A stretch of DNA of 64,000 bases. It comes from Marinobacter iranensis (lineage in GTDB: Bacteria; Pseudomonadota; Gammaproteobacteria; Pseudomonadales; Oleiphilaceae). Below, in pieces: positions 57,571 to 64,000 of the stretch (positions are counted from its first letter, which is position 1; every line of letters begins with the position of its first letter). The stretch is from positions 1 through 64,000 of the forward strand of contig NZ_JANCMW010000002.1 of NCBI RefSeq assembly GCF_029207565.1. The letters are read 5' to 3'. The notes below the pieces were generated by a model. That model had not been told where the DNA came from, did not search any database, and saw only the letters and a program-made list of their open reading frames with translations. A program made the position numbers and the translations under genes.

Positions 57571-58428
57571 ATGGCAACGCTGAAGGCGCTGGTGGTGGAT
57601 GATGCCAGCTTTGTGAGGGATCTGGTCAAGCGAACAGTGCGTCAGCGTTTCCCGGTGATTGAAACCACCGATGCCCAGAACGGTCGCCGGGCCCAGTCAC
57701 TGATGTCACGCACGGTGTTCGATCTGATCCTGTGTGACTGGGAGATGCCCGAGATGTCTGGCCTGGAGTTGCTGCAGTGGATGCGTCAGCAGCCCCAGTA
57801 TGCGAAAACACCGTTCATCATGATCACCAGCCGTGGTGACAAGAATCATGTGGTGGAGGCCGTCAAGGGTGGGGTGTCCGAGTACCTGGGCAAACCCTTC
57901 AGTCCCGAGGGGCTGAGCAACAAGATCATCAAGGTCATGGGGCGACGGCTGAAAGATGCCATGGACCGCAGCGGCAAATCCATGGGCGGCCCTGCCGAAG
58001 CCTTCAAGGAATCCGCGACCCTGCTGACTCAGAAGCGTGAATCGGCAGAGCCAGCAGCACCTGCACGTCCGGGCAGGCTATCCACAACCGCGGCTACCTC
58101 GGGCCGCCCGGCCATGAGCGTGGCGTCGGTGCGGTTTTCAGACAGCACCCTCCGATCCGTTATCAAGGATATTACCCTCACGGAGGTCCGGGTGATCGCC
58201 AAGCGGGACCAGCAGTTTCCGGGCATTCTTGATCAGGCTGTGGTCGATGTTGAAGTGGCCGAGGGGCAGGTGGCGCGGCTGAACGGTTATGTGCATCAGT
58301 TGCAGGCGGTGGACAAGCGCCAAGACACCGACTTCGTGAGCGTGACCATCCGGTTTGTTGACGAAGACCCGAAGAAACTCGAAGACCTCTCCCGCTTTAT
58401 TGCCCGCTTCCGCAGTGGTGGCGGTTAA
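57571..58428 (+). CDS. CheY-like response regulator with unassigned C-terminal domain
   Basis: A 285-residue protein. Residues 1-128 are a receiver domain: acidic pair in VVDDASFVRD, phospho-acceptor Asp in LILCDWEMPEMSG, Thr/Ser in MITSRGD and Lys in YLGKPFSP. A linker rich in Ala/Pro/Ser (about 140-175) leads to a C-terminal domain of about 105 residues (VASVRFSDSTLRSVIKDIT onward), beta-rich and possibly PilZ-like, but without a motif I can name. It has no DNA-binding helix-turn-helix. No kinase partner is adjacent except phoR, which already pairs with phoB. A motility or surface role is possible. Confidence 0.82.
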   Translation: MATLKALVVDDASFVRDLVKRTVRQRFPVIETTDAQNGRRAQSLMSRTVFDLILCDWEMPEMSGLELLQWMRQQPQYAKTPFIMITSRGDKNHVVEAVKGGVSEYLGKPFSPEGLSNKIIKVMGRRLKDAMDRSGKSMGGPAEAFKESATLLTQKRESAEPAAPARPGRLSTTAATSGRPAMSVASVRFSDSTLRSVIKDITLTEVRVIAKRDQQFPGILDQAVVDVEVAEGQVARLNGYVHQLQAVDKRQDTDFVSVTIRFVDEDPKKLEDLSRFIARFRSGGG

Positions 58429-58433
58429 GCCCC

Positions 58434-59750
58434 TCAGGAAGCGGTCTCAGGCAACCTTTCCGCCAGCCGTTCCCGGGGAAAATGGCAGATAAACTCGCTG
58501 CCATCGCCAATTTGGCTGCGGATTTCCAGGTTGCCGTCGTGGTTCAGCAATACGTGCTTGACGATGGCCAGCCCCAGGCCGGTTCCCCCGGTTTCCTTGT
58601 GGCGGCTGGGGTCGGCGCGATAGAAGCGTTCGGTGAGCCGCGGAATATGGACCGGGTCGATACCAATACCGGTATCCTTCACCGACAGATGTCCGCCATC
58701 GCGGTCCGTCTCCCAGATAACAGTAATGCTCCCTCCAGCCGGTGTGTACTTTACTGCATTGAATATCAGGTTGGAAAAGGCGCTTCGTAGCTGGCTCTCG
58801 TCGCCGGTCAGCAAATGACGATCGCCAATGCTGACATTGAACTCGTGGCCCTGCTCACCGCTGAGTGCCTTGGCGTCATAGCAGATCTGATGAATCATCG
58901 CCCGTATGTCTGTCACGGCATCGCTGACGGTCTGCTCGCCGGTTTCAATCCTGGACAGCAATATCAGATCGGTAATCAGCGCTTCCATGCGTGAGGATTG
59001 ATGGGCCATGGTGTTGATGGCGCGCCGCCACTTGGGTGGCAGGTCATCGGCGTTGTCCACCAGGGTTTCCAGGTAGCCACTGATCACCGTCAGGGGCGTT
59101 CTCATTTCATGGGATACGTTGCCAACAAAATCACGCCGCATCTGTTCGAGTTGATAGAGACGGGTAACGTCCTTGGCCACGATCAGGCGGTCATCGTCGC
59201 CAAACAGGCTAATCTGGATCTGCAGGTGAATATGCGGTTTTGCCGGTGAATTCAGTTCCAGCGGTTCGCGGTAGTCCCTGGAGTCGAAATAGGCCTTGAA
59301 AGCCGGATTGCGGATCAGGTTATGGATTAACTGGCCCCTATCCGAGCTGCGGCGAAAGCCAAGCAGATGTTCCGCGGATCCGTTCCACCACTCCATGGCG
59401 CCGCGTGAATCGGTCATGATCACGCCATCGCGCATGGCGTTGGTGGATTCCTGGACCCGGTTGATCTGGGCGCGCAGTTTGTCCTGGGTCCGGAGGTGGT
59501 TCTGATGAAGCTTGTGGAGGCCGTCGAAAATATCACCCCACAGGCCGACGCTTTGCGGGGCTTCATCGCTGGCACTGGGGTTGCCAAGCCAGTGGTACAG
59601 GCGCTTGGCCTGGGCCAGGGTCCACCAGAGGTAGGCCAGCAGCCCCACCGTCAGCCCGTAAAGCGGTTTGCCAAAGAAGAGCCCGATTGCCGTACAGGCA
59701 ATCAGGAATGCGATGATCCATCGCACATACTTTGACCAGTTGTGTTGCAT
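58434..59750 (-). CDS. phoR: Phosphate regulon sensor kinase PhoR
   Basis: The membrane histidine kinase that phosphorylates PhoB when phosphate is scarce. The ATG at 59750 (AGGGG at eight bases) gives 438 residues, close to E. coli PhoR (431); a GTG at 59804 lacks a ribosome-binding site. Two membrane segments lie near the start, then a PAS domain (about 95-200). The H-box is FVGNVSHEMRTPLTVISGYLE, with N-box NLIFNAVKYTP and G boxes DTGIGID and GTGLGLAIVKHVL. It follows phoB in one operon. Confidence 0.95.
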   Translation of the reverse strand: MQHNWSKYVRWIIAFLIACTAIGLFFGKPLYGLTVGLLAYLWWTLAQAKRLYHWLGNPSASDEAPQSVGLWGDIFDGLHKLHQNHLRTQDKLRAQINRVQESTNAMRDGVIMTDSRGAMEWWNGSAEHLLGFRRSSDRGQLIHNLIRNPAFKAYFDSRDYREPLELNSPAKPHIHLQIQISLFGDDDRLIVAKDVTRLYQLEQMRRDFVGNVSHEMRTPLTVISGYLETLVDNADDLPPKWRRAINTMAHQSSRMEALITDLILLSRIETGEQTVSDAVTDIRAMIHQICYDAKALSGEQGHEFNVSIGDRHLLTGDESQLRSAFSNLIFNAVKYTPAGGSITVIWETDRDGGHLSVKDTGIGIDPVHIPRLTERFYRADPSRHKETGGTGLGLAIVKHVLLNHDGNLEIRSQIGDGSEFICHFPRERLAERLPETAS

Positions 59751-59818
59751 TACTGCTGCCCCTGAGTCAGTTCCGGGCCCCGGTTCGTTGGGGTTCGAGG
59801 GCACCGCTTCGGTTGTGA

Positions 59819-60517
59819 CTATGCCGCCCTCGTCGAGAACCGGTAGCCGGTGCCGCGCACTGTCTGGATCAGGTGATCGTATTGGTCGCCGAGGGCCTTG
59901 CGCAAACGGCGTATGTGAACATCGACCGTCCGCTCCTCAACGTAGACGTTTCCGCCCCACACCTGGTCCAGCAGTTGGGACCGAGTATAGACCCGTTCCT
60001 GGTGCGTCATGAAGAACTGAAGCAGTCGATATTCCGTCGGGCCAATGTTGAGCGCGCCGGTCAGTGTGGTTACCCGGTGCCCTACCGGGTCGAGTGTCAG
60101 GCCATCCACCTCAATGGGCGTTTCCACGCCAGGGGGCGTGGCGCGGCGTAGCACAGCCTTGAGCCGTGCCACCAGTTCCCTGGGCGAGAAGGGTTTGGTG
60201 ATGTAGTCGTCCGCACCCACTTCCAGGCCCTGGATCTTGTTGTCTTCCTCAACCTTGGCCGTCAACATGATGATGGGAATTTCAGCGGTCGCTTCTTCTT
60301 TCTTCAGGCGCCTGGCCAGTTCCACGCCGCTGGTGCCTGGCAGCATCCAGTCGAGGAGTATGAGATCGGGCTGTTTATCAACGATCAGGGCATGCGCTTC
60401 GCGGGCATCCGCTGCCTCAATGTAGTCGTAGTCGGCCATTTCGAGGGCAACGGCGATCATTTCGCGAATGGGAGCCTCGTCATCGACGATCAGGACAGTT
60501 TTTCCAGTCATGAGCAT
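59819..60517 (-). CDS. phoB: Phosphate regulon response regulator PhoB
   Basis: Activator of the Pho regulon, 232 residues. The receiver domain (1-120) has VDDEAPIRE, the phospho-acceptor in [13 protein letters not shown] and [12 protein letters not shown]. The winged-helix domain (about 135-230) has [25 protein letters not shown] and [15 protein letters not shown]. An in-frame ATG two codons on (60511) is an alternative start. Its own Pho box (60568-60585) predicts positive autoregulation. The targets include the pst operon at 7984-13489. Confidence 0.96.
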   Translation of the reverse strand: MLMTGKTVLIVDDEAPIREMIAVALEMADYDYIEAADAREAHALIVDKQPDLILLDWMLPGTSGVELARRLKKEEATAEIPIIMLTAKVEEDNKIQGLEVGADDYITKPFSPRELVARLKAVLRRATPPGVETPIEVDGLTLDPVGHRVTTLTGALNIGPTEYRLLQFFMTHQERVYTRSQLLDQVWGGNVYVEERTVDVHIRRLRKALGDQYDHLIQTVRGTGYRFSTRAA

Positions 60518-60551
60518 TAACCTGTGTCATACCGAGTATTGTTGCTGCCTC

Positions 60552-60585
60552 ATTACAACCGGGTAGTGTTACAAGTATATGACAG
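60552..60585 (-). promoter_or_regulatory. Pho box and -10 element of phoB
   Basis: On the minus strand CTGTCAT-ATAC-TTGTAAC (plus 60568-60585) is a 7-4-7 PhoB site whose first repeat equals the consensus. Ten bases on is TGTAAT (plus 60552-60557), five of six matches to a -10. Spacing is the same as at pstS. Confidence 0.88.
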
Positions 60586-60612
60586 TAGCAGGCTGTGTCC
60601 GGATTTGTTCGC

Positions 60613-61500
60613 CTAACTGATGATTCGGTCAACCAGCAAACCAGCGAAAACGGCGAACCCCGCCCAATTATTGTTGAGGAATGCCTTGAAGCAACCATCC
60701 CGTTCCCGGAAGCGGGCCAGATGCTGCTGGAAAACAAACAGGCAGGCCATGGCGACAAGGCCCAGGCAGTAGAATACACCCAGTTCAGCCTGCTGACCCA
60801 CCAGGATAAGGATCAGCACCACCAACGCCTGCAGTACCGCGATCACCGCCCGGTCGGCCTCGCCGAAAAGAATGGCCGTGGACTTGATGCCGATCCGGAC
60901 GTCGTCATCTCGGTCGACCATGGCGTAGAGGGTGTCGTAGGCGACGGTCCAGAGGACGTTGGCGGTAAACAGTAGCCAGGCCAGCCGCGTGACCTCACCG
61001 GCCTCAGCGGCCCAGGCCATGGGGATGGCCCAGGAAAACGCCGCGCCGAGAAAAAGCTGGGGCAGATGGGTGTAGCGTTTCATGAACGGATATATGAAGG
61101 CCAGAACCACACCGCCAAAGGAAAGGTAGAGTGTCAGCGTGTTGGTAAATAACACCACCATCAGGAAGGCCACCAGGCAGATGCCCGCAAACAGGGCCAC
61201 CGCTTCCCAGGCTTCAATGCGGCCGGAGGTCAGCGGGCGGTCCTTGGTGCGTTTTACATGGCGGTCCACCTTGCGGTCGGCAAAATCATTGATGGCACAG
61301 CCGGCGGCCCGCATCATGAAAACGCCCAGGGTAAACACGATGAAATTGCCGATACCGGGAAACCCGTCAGCGGCCAGCCACAGTGCCCAGTAGGTCGGCC
61401 ATAACAGGAGGAGGCTGCCAATGGGGCGGTCGAGGCGCAACAGGCGGGTATAGTCTGCAAGGCGGGCCTGGATGTGATCGGGCACGGCATTGGGCAGCAT
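60613..61500 (-). CDS. ubiA: 4-hydroxybenzoate polyprenyltransferase UbiA
   Basis: Attaches the polyprenyl tail to 4-hydroxybenzoate in ubiquinone synthesis, in the inner membrane. The ATG at 61500 gives 295 residues, the family length; the open frame before it overlaps ubiC. The first Asp-rich motif is [23 protein letters not shown] and the second is [20 protein letters not shown]. About eight membrane segments are present. It follows ubiC in the same direction (68 bases), giving the first two committed steps of the pathway side by side. Confidence 0.95.
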   Translation of the reverse strand: MLPNAVPDHIQARLADYTRLLRLDRPIGSLLLLWPTYWALWLAADGFPGIGNFIVFTLGVFMMRAAGCAINDFADRKVDRHVKRTKDRPLTSGRIEAWEAVALFAGICLVAFLMVVLFTNTLTLYLSFGGVVLAFIYPFMKRYTHLPQLFLGAAFSWAIPMAWAAEAGEVTRLAWLLFTANVLWTVAYDTLYAMVDRDDDVRIGIKSTAILFGEADRAVIAVLQALVVLILILVGQQAELGVFYCLGLVAMACLFVFQQHLARFRERDGCFKAFLNNNWAGFAVFAGLLVDRIIS

Positions 61501-61568
61501 GGGCTTGGTCCGTATCGGGTGAAGTTCGGGCAACTGAGCCGGGATTATAGCCAGCGGCGGGGTATGGG

Positions 61569-62117
61569 TTAAAGGGCGGGGGATGAATGGCTGGGATCCG
61601 AGTCGAACAGGGTTGGCAAAAAATACTCGCCCACCAGCAGGGAGCGGTTGCCACTGAAAAACCGTGAACGTCTTGCCGCCAGAGGCTGGGCGCTTATGGT
61701 GCGTTGGCAAAGGCCGGTTTCGAATGGGCCCCGTTGCCATTCGGGCTGGCTGAACAGGTAAGCACCAAGGGGCCTGCGGCCGAGGTTGCGCAAGCGCCGG
61801 CCAGGCCCCGCCAGCGTTGCCAGCGGAATGATGGTGCGGGCAAGGACCCAGGGCGTGTTATCCCCATTCAGGCTTACCTCGCGAATCCAGGCGTTCTGGC
61901 GTGGGGGGATGCCCAGCGTGCGTGCTTCTTCGAGGGTTGGCCGGGCAAACCCTTCGCGCAGGATATCCACACGAAAGCGGTACCGGCACCGAAGCTGAAG
62001 GGCGCGGGTGAGAGAGCCTTCCAGCTTGAGCCAGTGGCCCAGCGGGCCGTGTATATCTGGCTCTCTCAGCCCGGCAGCGGAAAAAGACCGGTACCAGTCC
62101 GTGGGTGGAATACGCAT
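61569..62117 (-). CDS. ubiC: Chorismate pyruvate-lyase UbiC
   Basis: Converts chorismate to 4-hydroxybenzoate and pyruvate, feeding UbiA. The ATG at 62117 gives 182 residues and avoids overlap with hpt, which the longer frame (from 62225) would have. Matching regions are [22 protein letters not shown], with the active Arg, and near the end [20 protein letters not shown] with the conserved Glu. It lies between hpt and ubiA on the minus strand. Confidence 0.9.
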   Translation of the reverse strand: MRIPPTDWYRSFSAAGLREPDIHGPLGHWLKLEGSLTRALQLRCRYRFRVDILREGFARPTLEEARTLGIPPRQNAWIREVSLNGDNTPWVLARTIIPLATLAGPGRRLRNLGRRPLGAYLFSQPEWQRGPFETGLCQRTISAQPLAARRSRFFSGNRSLLVGEYFLPTLFDSDPSHSSPAL

Positions 62118-62154
62118 TATCGTATGGTTGTCAGCCACGACAGCCGCGGACAGC

Positions 62155-62712
62155 TCAAAGCCCCTTAACGGCATAAATTCCCGGGGCGTTGCGCCAGTAA
62201 CCCTTATAGTCCATGCCGTAGCCAAACAGGAAGCGGTCTTCTACCTCCAGGCCGGTAAAGTCGGCCTTGAGATCCGGTCTCGCCTTGCGGTCGTGTTGTT
62301 TGTCGACCAGTACCGCCGTCAGGACCTCTTTGGCGCCATGGGCGAGGCAGTAATCCACAATGGCGCAGAGGGTCGTACCTTCGTCGAGGATGTCATCGAC
62401 GATCAGTACGGTGCGGCCGTTCATGTCCGCCTCCGGCTGCAGTTTCCATTCCAGGATGCCGCCAGTGGTTTCCTGCCGATAGCGTGTGGCGTGGAGATAT
62501 TCCGCCTGTACCGGGAACGTGAGCCGTGGCAGCAACTGGCCAGTGAGGATCAGTCCGCCATTCATCACGCAGAACAGCAGGGGGTTGGTGTTCTTCAGGC
62601 GCCCGGTGATGTCGTCCGCAAGGGACTGGATGGCGGCCTGAACCTGCTGCTCGCTCACCAGGCAGTCGGCTTCGGCCATTACCTGATTCAGTTCGGCGAC
62701 GGTATCGGTCAT
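62155..62712 (-). CDS. Hypoxanthine-guanine phosphoribosyltransferase
   Basis: A 185-residue purine salvage enzyme joining hypoxanthine or guanine to PRPP. The PRPP loop is VLIVDDILDEGTTL (about 100-113); FCVMNGGLILTG is the N-terminal substrate region and FLFGYGMDYKGYWRN the C-terminal one, typical of the Hpt group found in Pseudomonas-like bacteria (also annotated hypoxanthine-guanine PRT). It heads the hpt-ubiC-ubiA series and is divergent from the rubredoxin gene. Confidence 0.9.
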   Translation of the reverse strand: MTDTVAELNQVMAEADCLVSEQQVQAAIQSLADDITGRLKNTNPLLFCVMNGGLILTGQLLPRLTFPVQAEYLHATRYRQETTGGILEWKLQPEADMNGRTVLIVDDILDEGTTLCAIVDYCLAHGAKEVLTAVLVDKQHDRKARPDLKADFTGLEVEDRFLFGYGMDYKGYWRNAPGIYAVKGL

Positions 62713-62977
62713 AGCGGTCGGGTCCTGTCGTAAAACGGTCGATTATACCGGAGGAGAGGCGCCGAAGGGAGGGGGCGTTTTGCGGGTGCGGCCCCGGTAT
62801 TTATGGGTATTGGCAGAAAACCCGTTGAATGGCTGTCTGCGCTGGCATTGGTCAACGCTGCGGCGATGGGTATGATGGGTTCCCGGTGGCAGCGGTGTCT
62901 GGACGGAGCAACAATGACTTGCGCGCATGATTGTCTGACAATTACTATCGCGCCTTGATGAATTTCGGAGGAGTGGC

Positions 62978-63145
62978 ATGAAGAAGTGGCAGTGTGTTGT
63001 CTGTGGATTTATTTACGACGAGGCGGAGGGCTGGCCCGACGACGGTATCGAGCCTGGAACCGCCTGGGAAGATGTGCCTGAAGATTGGGAGTGCCCGGAT
63101 TGCGGCGTGGGCAAGGAAGATTTCGAGATGATTGAGATCGGCTGA
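62978..63145 (+). CDS. Rubredoxin
   Basis: A 55-residue electron carrier with one iron held by four cysteines: [15 protein letters not shown] and [13 protein letters not shown] (CxxC pairs at residues 6/9 and 39/42). GGAGGAG precedes ATG closely. The next gene encodes its likely reductase. Pairs of this kind pass electrons from NADH to alkane hydroxylases (AlkB) or serve in oxidative stress; no alkB is in the window. It resembles the single-domain, AlkG2-type rubredoxins that are functional with AlkB. Confidence 0.95.
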   Translation: MKKWQCVVCGFIYDEAEGWPDDGIEPGTAWEDVPEDWECPDCGVGKEDFEMIEIG

Positions 63146-63182
63146 TACGCCGGTATTGACGAACAGGTTTGGAGAGCAGGTA

Positions 63183-64000
63183 ATGAGCATAGACGCCCCC
63201 ATCGTGATTGTGGGTACCGGATTGTCAGGCTATTCACTGGCCAGGGAAATCCGCAAGCAGGATAAGGAAACGCCGATTGTGATGGTCACGGCGGACGATG
63301 GCTTCAGTTACTCCAAACCCATGCTTTCCACCGGTTTCACCAAGGGCAAGGAGGCCGATGAGCTGGCCCAGGCCTCGTCGGATACCATGGTGGAGCAGTT
63401 GGACCTGGAGTTGCGTACCCACACCACAGTTACCGGTATTGATCCGGACGCCCACGAACTGGTGCTGGGTGATGAACGGCTGGGCTACAGCAAACTGGTA
63501 CTGGCCTGGGGCGCGGACGTGATTCGCCTGTCCATAGCCGGGGATGGCCATGAGCGCGTGTTCTCCATCAACGATCTGATGGACTATCGTGCTTTTCGCA
63601 AGGCTCTACAGGGCAGGAAGCGGGTGGCCATCATGGGTGCCGGTCTGATCGGCTGCGAGTTTGCCAATGACCTGCGTAACGGGGATGTCGAAGTGGATGT
63701 GATTGCCCCCTCCGATGCCCTGATGCCAGGCCTGCTGCCGGCGCGTGCCGCGCAAGCGGTGCGTGAGGGTCTCGAAGAACTGGGTGTCCGGTTTCATCTG
63801 GAGACGGTGGTGGAGCACATTGCCGAGAGCGGCGACGGCGTGCGCCTGAGCCTGGCCAATGGCGAGCAGTTGGATGCCGACCTGGTGATTTCTGCGGTGG
63901 GGCTGCGGCCGCGCACGGAGCTGGCGGCCGCGGCGGGCCTTGAGACCAATCGTGGAATCGTGGTGAACCGTGCCCTGGAAACGTCGGCAGCGGATGTTTA
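63183..64000 (+). CDS. Rubredoxin-NAD reductase (partial, runs off the window)
   Basis: The first 272 residues of an FAD enzyme that reduces rubredoxin with NADH; the reading frame is open to the last base. The FAD motif is PIVIVGTGLSGYSLAREIRKQ, the NAD motif VAIMGAGLIGCEFANDL (about residue 150), and LVISAVGLRPRTELA is the ATG-like motif near residue 235. AlkT/RubB-type reductases are about 385-390 residues, so roughly 30 percent is missing. GAGCAGG lies before the ATG, 37 bases after rubredoxin, so the two share an operon. Confidence 0.92.
   Translation, partial: MSIDAPIVIVGTGLSGYSLAREIRKQDKETPIVMVTADDGFSYSKPMLSTGFTKGKEADELAQASSDTMVEQLDLELRTHTTVTGIDPDAHELVLGDERLGYSKLVLAWGADVIRLSIAGDGHERVFSINDLMDYRAFRKALQGRKRVAIMGAGLIGCEFANDLRNGDVEVDVIAPSDALMPGLLPARAAQAVREGLEELGVRFHLETVVEHIAESGDGVRLSLANGEQLDADLVISAVGLRPRTELAAAAGLETNRGIVVNRALETSAADV

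Noticed and set aside
59751..59804. N-terminal extension of PhoR from the GTG at 59804
   Set aside because: It has no Shine-Dalgarno, while the ATG at 59750 has AGGGG at good spacing and gives the usual PhoR length.

Overview
The window reads as chromosomal DNA of a marine gammaproteobacterium, most likely Marinobacter or a close relative. This is inferred from protein style and gene content (ubiC-ubiA, phoB-phoR, rubredoxin plus rubredoxin reductase, large FadE, Pst system, mmsA, CsrB-type sRNA), not from a database search. It is almost entirely coding. No rRNA, tRNA, CRISPR array or intact insertion sequence was seen.

Layout. 1-1560 is AT-richer accessory DNA: two small genes on the minus strand separated by an attC-like folded site, then a gene remnant. 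1565-5784 is an arsenic island: acr3 faces an arsC-arsR fusion followed by an arsenic-type GAPDH and arsJ. 5950-7366 is a FetAB-like ABC exporter. 7984-13489 is pstS-pstC-pstA-pstB-phoU behind a clear Pho box. 13534-13634 is a long palindromic repeat. 13675-18226 holds minus-strand housekeeping genes (HIT protein, UbiF-like hydroxylase, YbaK-like protein, MscS channel, MnmH). 19038-19268 (minus) is a previously unlabelled RNA with 14 GGA motifs and a terminator, best read as a CsrB/RsmZ-type sponge for CsrA. 19495-26205 carries vanZ-like, cysZ, rapA and fadE. 26215-30528 is a GMC dehydrogenase/mmsA pair with a divergent LysR regulator and a perfect palindromic operator candidate. A second long palindrome (30566-30675) precedes crcB, followed by a cold-shock gene, plsC, a dienelactone hydrolase, ald and a GST.

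35183-44840 is a complete alpha-glucoside (probably sucrose) utilisation operon: outer-membrane sugar porin, ABC binding protein, two permeases, GH13 alpha-glucosidase, ATPase, LacI regulator and a PfkB-type fructokinase, preceded by two ACTTAA-N4-TTAAGT palindromes. After it come a Yip1 protein, a divergent phosphoketolase-like enzyme, ilvD, an EAL protein with a ruined GGDEF, pbpG, a one-domain asparaginase-like protein, rsuA, a YdjM-like membrane protein, an MltB-like transglycosylase and a CheY-like regulator. 58434-64000 has phoR-phoB (its own Pho box), ubiA, ubiC, hpt, rubredoxin and the start of rubredoxin reductase.

How the parts connect: PhoB-PhoR at the right end should control pst at the left end through matching 7-4-7 Pho boxes found upstream of both pstS and phoB. 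The arsenic genes form two detoxification routes: arsenate reduction then Acr3 export, and arsenate attachment to a triose phosphate then ArsJ export. The most notable unlabelled elements are the CsrB-like RNA, the two related palindromes, the attC-like site and the paired operators of the sugar operon.
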